Shown one piece after another: positions 58,038 to 64,000 of a stretch of 64,000 bases of DNA. The stretch's first letter is position 1; each line of letters starts with the position of its first letter. Source of the stretch: Drechmeria coniospora (taxonomy: Eukaryota > Ascomycota > Sordariomycetes > Hypocreales > Ophiocordycipitaceae); assembly GCF_001625195.1 (NCBI RefSeq), contig NC_054391.1:5715157-5779156 (forward strand), written 5' to 3'. The position numbers and the translations under genes were made by a program. A model generated the notes under the pieces. It was not told the origin of the DNA. It did not search any database and worked only from the letters and a program-made list of their open reading frames with translations.

Positions 58038-59046
58038 ATACTGTACTTATACTGGGTATGTAGTAGTTGGTAGTCACTCGGGGAGCACCATTCATAAAGG
58101 CTCGCTGGCGGGTGGCAGACGATGCCCCCAATGACGTGTGACAGCTCGACGGCGACGCCTTTACGGAGTACTAGGCAGTGATTAATACTCCGTGCCTACA
58201 GTACTTGCGAATTGGCATTCTTCGTCGTCATCCAAGCATGTTTTGGTACTAGGCACGACGAACCGTCGCTGCATTTTCACCACCAGAAGATGGTGGGACA
58301 CATGTGATTTTCGTGCTTGGTATGCAGTGCGTACGCCGTGCTTGATAGGCAAGTACATGCGAGTACCGCGCTGTCGGGTTGGAGGGAGTCGTCCGTCAGG
58401 TGTCAGGGGGATAATTAGGACGAGCTGCGGCGTACCGGCCACCTGGTGACATGCACATACACCGTATGCACCTACGAGATACCCCCTGGCACGGGGAGCA
58501 TGCACATGTGCACACCTGCCCTTGCATGCATGCATGCATATGCATGTATGCAGTACGGAGCAGCGGCAAGTAGGCGCAGGTACTTGCATGCCATCAATAC
58601 ATGCAAGTCTATGCAAGCGATCCCGCCTCGCCAAACGGCACTCTACCGATCGGGAGGAACGCATCCATCCATCCCTGCACCCCCTGGAGTCTGCTGACGC
58701 CACGCATACGAGCACGGGAGAAAATCATGCGAATGGAACCGACGTTGCAGAGCACACCACCGACCGATGCCCACCGTACGAGCCTGTCCGCCGTCGTGCA
58801 GCCTTTGTCCGTGGCCTGAGCGACACCATGGCTCGAGCTCCTCACCACCGCTGGCGGCCACCGAGGCACCGTGTCCCTGCCGCCGCTGCCGAAGCGAGCA
58901 TGACGCAGGAAGCATGACGCAGAGGCGCTCGCCGGCCTTGTCTGGCTGGCCCCTCGCTTCGTCCATGTCTTTGTCCGTGACGGTGCAGCAACATCAGTCG
59001 GGCAACCCATAGCACGAGACGGGCGTACCCGTGTACATTCCCGTGG

Positions 59047-59155
59047 ATGAATGATGACGACGATGATGATTATGATGAAGATCATGGCGGTGGTGGTGGC
59101 AATGGTGGTGATGGCGTTGGTGGTGGCGATGGCGATGGTGGTGGTGGTGGAGATG
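59047..59155 (+). repeat. GAT/GGT triplet-rich tract
   Basis: GATGATGAT/GACGAC triplets run into GGTGGTGGT/GGCGATGGC triplets. The tract would encode Asp/Gly runs on one strand and His-rich runs on the other, but there is no surrounding conserved protein. Confidence 0.7.
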
Positions 59156-59708
59156 CCCGACGACCCAACATCCCATGCCATTGTGCGCTGGTATTCACGT
59201 CCATATCCGCGCCAGGCCGACCTCGAAATCTTACATGGGCTTGACAGGTGGCCCGAACCGACCGAAAGCCGTCAACAGACGCAACGGCGAGACAGAGCCA
59301 GCAACCTTGCAGCGTGGCGCACACTAGGTGAGCCGCGTGTTCAAGGGGGCCCCGATGCGAACTGACACAGACATATAGGGAGTGGTACACGCGGTATGAC
59401 ACAGAGTACGCGGTGCCGATGGTAGACCTGGATAGATTCGAGGGAAAGCAGAGCCCAACTCGGAGCGCTCGTTCTGCATCCGACACATGCTCGTGCACGC
59501 ACGACGGCAGCATCCGTCAGTCGCCCCTCGGCCGGTGGTGAACAGCAAGGCAGACGTCCGGCACCCAGATACGGAGACGGCCTGGACCCTTTCTGCATTT
59601 CCTTTCCCTTCCTCCTCTTCCCTGGTCGGGCATGTCTGACGGAGATTTGTCGTCGTGGTCGTGGTCGTGGTCGTGGTCGCCGCCGTCGCCATCGTCACTC
59701 GCATCAAC

Positions 59709-61247
59709 ATGCTCGCACCGAGGATCTTCTCGAAGCGCCGCGCCTTTCTCTTCCTCCTCCTCGTCGGCCTCCTCGCCGGCCTCGTCGTCGTCTCGTCCGG
59801 TCTAGGCGAGTTTTGCGACGAGGACGGCTACTGCGAAATACCCGGCATCCGCTTCGGCGCCCGTCGTGGGCCCGGCGACGCCGCCAAGAAGCCTCCTCGC
59901 CGCGCCGGCGGCCGCAAGACGGGTCCCCGCCGGGACTGCGTCGACTTTCCCGACACGTCCGATGTCCTCCTCGTCATGAAGACGGGCGCGTCCGAGTCCT
60001 TTGGCAGGGTCTCGAACCAGATCCTGACCAACCTCAAGTGCCTGCCCGACTTCCTCATCTTCAGCGACATGGCCCAGGACTTTGCCGGCTACGCCATCCA
60101 CGACAGCCTCGACGCCGTCCTGGACGAGGTGAGGAGGAACAACAGCGACTTCGACCTCTACAACCGTCAGCAGCGGTGCGCCGTCGACGTCGGCTCCTGC
60201 AACAAGAACCACGACGTGAGCCAGGAGGCGTGGAACCTCGACAAGTACAAGAACATCCACATGGCCGAGAAGGCCTTTGCCTTGCGGCCCGACCACGAGT
60301 GGTACCTCTTCGTCGACGCCGACACCTACGTCGTGTGGCCCACCATGATGAGGTGGCTGCGGGCGCTCAACCCGGACGAGGCCCACTACATCGGCAGCGT
60401 CGCCTACATCGGCGAGGTGCCCTTTGCCCACGGCGGCAGCGGATATCTCGTGTCGAAGGCGGCCATGCAAAAGATGTTCCGAGGCAAAACCGGCGTCGGC
60501 AACAGCTGGGACGAGCGCGTGGCGCAGGAGTGCTGCGGCGACTACATGTTTGCCATTGCCCTCAAGAACGAGACGGGCGTGGAGGTCAAGAATGCGGTAC
60601 GTCGACGCCCCGCCTGTCTCCCTCATTCTCCTCGGCCGTCACGACGGTGCCATGCGCGTCGGCGGCGGCGGCGCTAACCGTCATGCCAGTGGCCGACCGT
60701 CAACGGCGAGAAGCCGCACACGTTGCCGTACGCCGAGGACCAGTGGTGCCAGCCGATCGTGACGATGCACCACGTCAGCGCCCAGGAAGTATCCGAGCTC
60801 TGGGCCTTGGAGAAGGAGCGCAACTTTTCGGCGCCGCTGCGGATCAAGGACCTGTACCACGAGTTCGTCGAGGAGCAGCTCGTGCCGACGCGGGACGCCT
60901 GGGACAACATGAGCGACGACGTCTTCTACCTCAACCGCTCGGCCTCGGATTACAGCGAGTACGAGCTCTCCATGGCCAAGGAGGGAAGGCTATCCAAGCT
61001 CGAGCAGCATGCCCATCAAAGTTTCGAGGACTGCCGCCGCGTGTGCAAGAGCATCCGCAGCTGCCTCCAGTACCGGTTCTGGAACGGCATCTGCTCCACC
61101 AGCAAGGCCCTCAAGCACGGCGTCCCGACGAAGGTGGAAAAGGAGAAATGGTGGGAGTACCGGAGCGGGTGGGACATGACGCGCATCCAGAAATGGGTCA
61201 AGAGCCATGGAAAGTGCCGCAAGCCTCAGTATCCCACCTCATGGTGA
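59709..61247 (+). CDS. Glycosyltransferase family 31 (Fringe-like), type II membrane protein
   Basis: Predicted Golgi glycosyltransferase of the fungal Fringe/GT31 (DUF604-like) group; donor and acceptor unknown. Exons are 59709..60596 and 60690..61247, giving 481 aa, with one 93-nt GT-AG intron. A short basic cytosolic end (APRIFSKRR) precedes a transmembrane anchor (AFLFLLLVGLLAGLVVV, residues ~10-28), then a stem. Catalytic domain: DVLLVMKTGASESFGRV and the DXD metal site in WYLFVDADTYVVW (Asp203/Asp205), then HYIGSVAYIGEVPFAHGGSGYLVSKAAM and CCGDYMFAIAL. The C-terminus has a Cys-rich PAN/apple-like segment (SFEDCRRVCKSIRSCLQYRFWNGIC). The ATG at 59709 is chosen because upstream codons are GTC/GTG repeats without an ATG. 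Confidence 0.88.
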
Positions 61248-64000
61248 GCGTCGAGGCCGACGGCCAAGGCAAGCAGCGTGGGAAAGGGTTGGCGGCCGGT
61301 AGCGGGTCACGGCGGCGAAGAGCGGCGAAATGCACGGCCCGGCTCGGCAGCGCGGGCCAGGCGACGACTCGGACGCGGCCGGAAAAGGGATGCCTTGTCC
61401 GACACGGGCCGTGCAAGGTGGCGCCGGCGCGTTGGTGTGGCCTTGAGTCATTTCTCCCGCGTTTCGGTTCGGCAACGGACGAAGCCTCTCGTTTGCTGTG
61501 TATATATCGTCGGCACCATTGCGTGCACATGCTCGGGCATGCCTAGGGATGGGACGTTGGAATCGAGCGTGCCGAGAAGTGGGGGGCTCTCGCGTCGATA
61601 TCCCATGGCATCATATATCATGCAATGAAAGAACGAAACGAGGCATCCTGACCGGCATCGGCGCCATGGAGCAGAGGAAAGAATGTCAAGGTGAAGGAGG
61701 AAAAGCCAGGTGCGAGATGTGAATCACGACCAGGGGTCGACATGGCAGGCTTGCGTCCATTTCGCCTTTGGTGACGACGGTTTCGTGGACCATGATGCAC
61801 GTACATGCCTTGGCTCCGTGGCAGCCTGAGACAGATGCGGCTCACCGAGGCAGGTCAAGTTCCGTCCCGTGACGCTGGCAGTGGGTTGGTCTCCGTCCCT
61901 CTCCTGCTCGTTTTCGCCGTGCCGATGGATCAGCATGGCGATGCCGTACCGTGCCACTCTCAATCGTCACGGTTGTCGTCGTCGTCCACCGTCACCGTCG
62001 ACGGTCGACGTTCCGCGTTCCACCATGCACCGTCAGCGTTCTCAGACCCCGGACAGCAGAACGGGCGTGACAGGTGCCGCAGGGTGGCGTCGATGGGTTG
62101 CATCGTGGTGCTTGCTTCGTCGGCCCATCTCATGCCACCTGGTCGTCAAAGTGCTTCGAGGGGGACGGAACAAACCAAGTCCACCGACGGCGTCTCGCGT
62201 CAAGGTCGGCAGAGCAGGGAGATGCTGGGAAGCGCATGCGGAGACGCTGGGAAGTGCATGCGGGCAGTGAGTGACGAGGGCATCGGCAGGTCTTGGGTGT
62301 CGATGTCGTGCTCGTCCACCATCACTTGATGCCTCGGCAGAACGGGTGGAACGGGTGCGGCAGGGTGGCGTCGATAGGTTGCGTCGTATTGCTTGCTTCG
62401 TCGGCCCATCTCATGCCACCTTGCCGTCAAGGTGCTTCGAGGGGGACGGAACAAACCAAGTCCACAGACGGCGTCTCGCGTCAAGGCCGGCCGAGCAGAG
62501 GGACGCCGGGAAGTGCATGAGGGCAGCGAGTGACGAGGGTACCGGCAGGTCTTTGGTGGCCAAACTCGATGTCGCGCTCGTTCACCATCACTTGGTGCCT
62601 CAGGCAATGGACACTCTGTGGTGGCGACGGTGGTACTTGCCACCTCAACCCATCGACAGGCACGCGCACGTGCTCGTTCTCGTACGCGGCACGCACATCA
62701 TTTCCTCCTTGGAAGCACTTTCAGACGCGGCCGCCGATCGGCATCCCGTTTGCGAGGATATTATCCTTGCACTCGTACTGGTACTGCCGTACAACGTGCT
62801 GTTGTTCGAGTACATAGATGCAAGTACACGCCCAAGCTCGAAATACGTCCGTGGAATCAATCGAGGCAGCATGATACGAGATTCGATGGCAGCCAGGTCC
62901 AGCCAGCGCTGCCTCGACGAATCCCTTGGCGTGTTTCCCGCAAGACCGACCATTTGTCTCGTTGAAATCCCATGGACAAACATGCGTACTGCGTCCTGGC
63001 GTTCCGACGAGCATTGCACTTGGCCCAAGATGCATCATGCAAGGACTACCTTGCATGTAGAAGTAAAGCAAGCACATGATTGTATGTACAAGCAAGTATA
63101 CTGTACTGTATGTAGAGCTGGCGTGTCGTCCAGAATGGGCAGTCCATGACCGAATAGCGTGTGCACCTCCGAGGTTCAGGGTGCGACAAGTGCTAGTGCT
63201 TGTACATGTACTGTACTTTACTTACTGAAGAACATCGTCAGTACGGAGCACAAACTCCACTGCGGTCAATACCCTTCCACCTGCCATTCCCTTCGCCGAC
63301 GTCTCTACCGACCATGGCTGGCGGCGACAGGTCCAAAGTCTTCGTAGCGCCACCGAATGAGCTCCAGATCAAGCACAAACGGCACTCGATCGAACGATGC
63401 AGCATCCTGCGAGGTGGCTAATCGATGGCCTGCCAAACCATGGCACCCGCGGTACGCCTGCTTGTATGCTTGTAGGTGTGCTGTCGTTGCAAGTCGAGTG
63501 ATGAGGTGTCAAAAATCAGCAGGTGTTCCACCTCGACTCGCACGTCGCATTCCGAAAACGTCACTCGTCAGGTACCCACCCATCCATGACAGGTGACGCC
63601 AGCCCAGGTCCAATCTGCATCGGCAACACCACAACAGACGAGCTTGTCCATGTACGCACCTGCCTGCGAGTCCAAACAGGCCATGGAGGCCGCTGCTTTC
63701 AACCTAGTGCGTGGGCGCTATTCCCTTGTGGCTTCCCGTGACGATCGAACCGACGACGCGAAAGGTGGACCGGCCGATACCTCCCTACCCAGTACCGACC
63801 GAGTCTCCGGCCTTGACGGGCGCAGGTCACCGAGGTAGTGCCCAGTCGGCCGCCCCGCTTCCGCCGAGTGGCATCGAACGTACAGGCCGCCGCGAGCCAC
63901 GTCGAGCCTACCAAAGATACCTCGCACCGTCCACGACACTACCTCGGGTGTACGAGCAGGCGTGGTTCCCCGGAGCTGCCCTGGCTCATGGAACCGACAG
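61248..64000. other. Gene-free right end of window
   Basis: No supported gene to the edge. It contains a tandem duplication of about 270-280 bp (62056-62603), a small GTAC patch near 63050-63250, and short motifless frames. A gene starting near the right edge cannot be excluded. Confidence 0.5.
62056..62603. repeat. Tandem direct duplication, two copies of ~266-282 bp
   Basis: Copy 1 (62056-62337) and copy 2 (62338-62603) start with GCAGAACGGG and share long stretches: GGTGGCGTCGAT..GGTTGC, GCTTGCTTCGTCGGCCCATC, GTGCTTCGAGGGGGACGGAA, CAAACCAAGTCCAC and GACGGCGTCTCGCGTCAAGG. Copy 2 lacks about 20 bases internally where copy 1 repeats GCTGGGAAG-GCATGCGG. Identity is high but not perfect (perhaps 85-90 percent by eye). 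Confidence 0.88.

Larger units (their letters stand above)
54447..59708. other. Gene-poor 5.3-kb region before the GT31 gene
   Basis: The long open frames here (for example on the minus strand across 55168-56643) are Arg/Ser/Pro/His-rich, lack motifs and are probably noncoding. 57590-58240 is GTAC-rich and contains two inverted-repeat elements. 59050-59155 is a GAT/GGT triplet-rich tract. The final ~100 bases before 59709 contain GGTCGT repeats (about 59654-59690). Confidence 0.5.

Noticed and set aside
59813..61546. 577-codon frame overlapping the GT31 gene
   Set aside because: An Arg-rich shadow in another frame; the GT31 frame has the TM anchor, DXD and conserved blocks.
62271..63149. 292-codon frame across the tandem duplication
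   Set aside because: The frame is not kept between the two copies and the protein has no recognisable motif.
1..64000. tRNA, rRNA, CRISPR, riboswitch or intact transposase
   Set aside because: I looked for T-loop consensus, rRNA-like blocks, regular spaced repeats and transposase or reverse-transcriptase motifs and saw none. Short tRNAs with introns could still be missed by eye.

Overview
The window is nuclear DNA of a filamentous ascomycete. The evidence is dense, short GT-AG introns of about 54-208 nt with CTGAC/CTAAC-type branch sites, GC-rich coding DNA, pyrimidine-rich leaders, and protein sequences closest to what I know from Sordariomycetes. Hypocreales is my best guess, but it is an inference. 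I see no CRISPR array, rRNA, tRNA or intact transposon.

Layout: PRP43 splicing/ribosome-biogenesis helicase (-, cut by the left edge); SKB1/PRMT5 arginine methyltransferase (+); AGX1 alanine-glyoxylate aminotransferase (+); CRM1/XPO1 exportin (+, 11 exons); SPB4 rRNA helicase (-); DGK1 CTP-dependent diacylglycerol kinase (+); a 3.9-kb gene-free stretch; KXD1 (+); a conserved fungal protein of unknown function (-); a minisatellite; a lipocalin-like protein (+); a LENG1/Cir_N-type RS protein (-); SEC18/NSF (+); a 3.8-kb gene-free stretch extremely rich in GTAC; LTE1-type Ras-family GEF (+); RPS0/uS2 (-); mitochondrial uS15m (+); VMA6 (-); NOP58 (+); a stomatin-family protein (+); APC10/DOC1 (-) with a possible extra 5' exon; a long gene-poor stretch with one doubtful small membrane protein; a GT31 glycosyltransferase (+); and a final gene-free 2.7 kb with a tandem duplication.

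Almost all recognisable genes are conserved housekeeping genes. Several act in ribosome production (PRP43, SPB4, RPS0, NOP58, uS15m), others in membrane traffic and organelles (SEC18, KXD1, VMA6, DGK1) or cell-cycle control (LTE1, APC10, SKB1). They are not an operon or metabolic cluster. Some share short divergent promoters (PRP43/SKB1, RPS0/uS15m, VMA6/NOP58).

The unusual material is mostly between genes. Blocks of DNA are built from GTAC, TACGGAGTA/TACTCCGTA and related palindromes. Inside two of them lie copies of a tiny inverted-repeat element, and next to one copy lies a second, different hairpin element. Within genes, two introns can only be reconciled with the conserved protein if they use GC-AG splice sites, and exportin carries Thr at the leptomycin B position. 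Exon boundaries were placed by eye from splice consensus and recalled protein conservation; no alignment or search was run.
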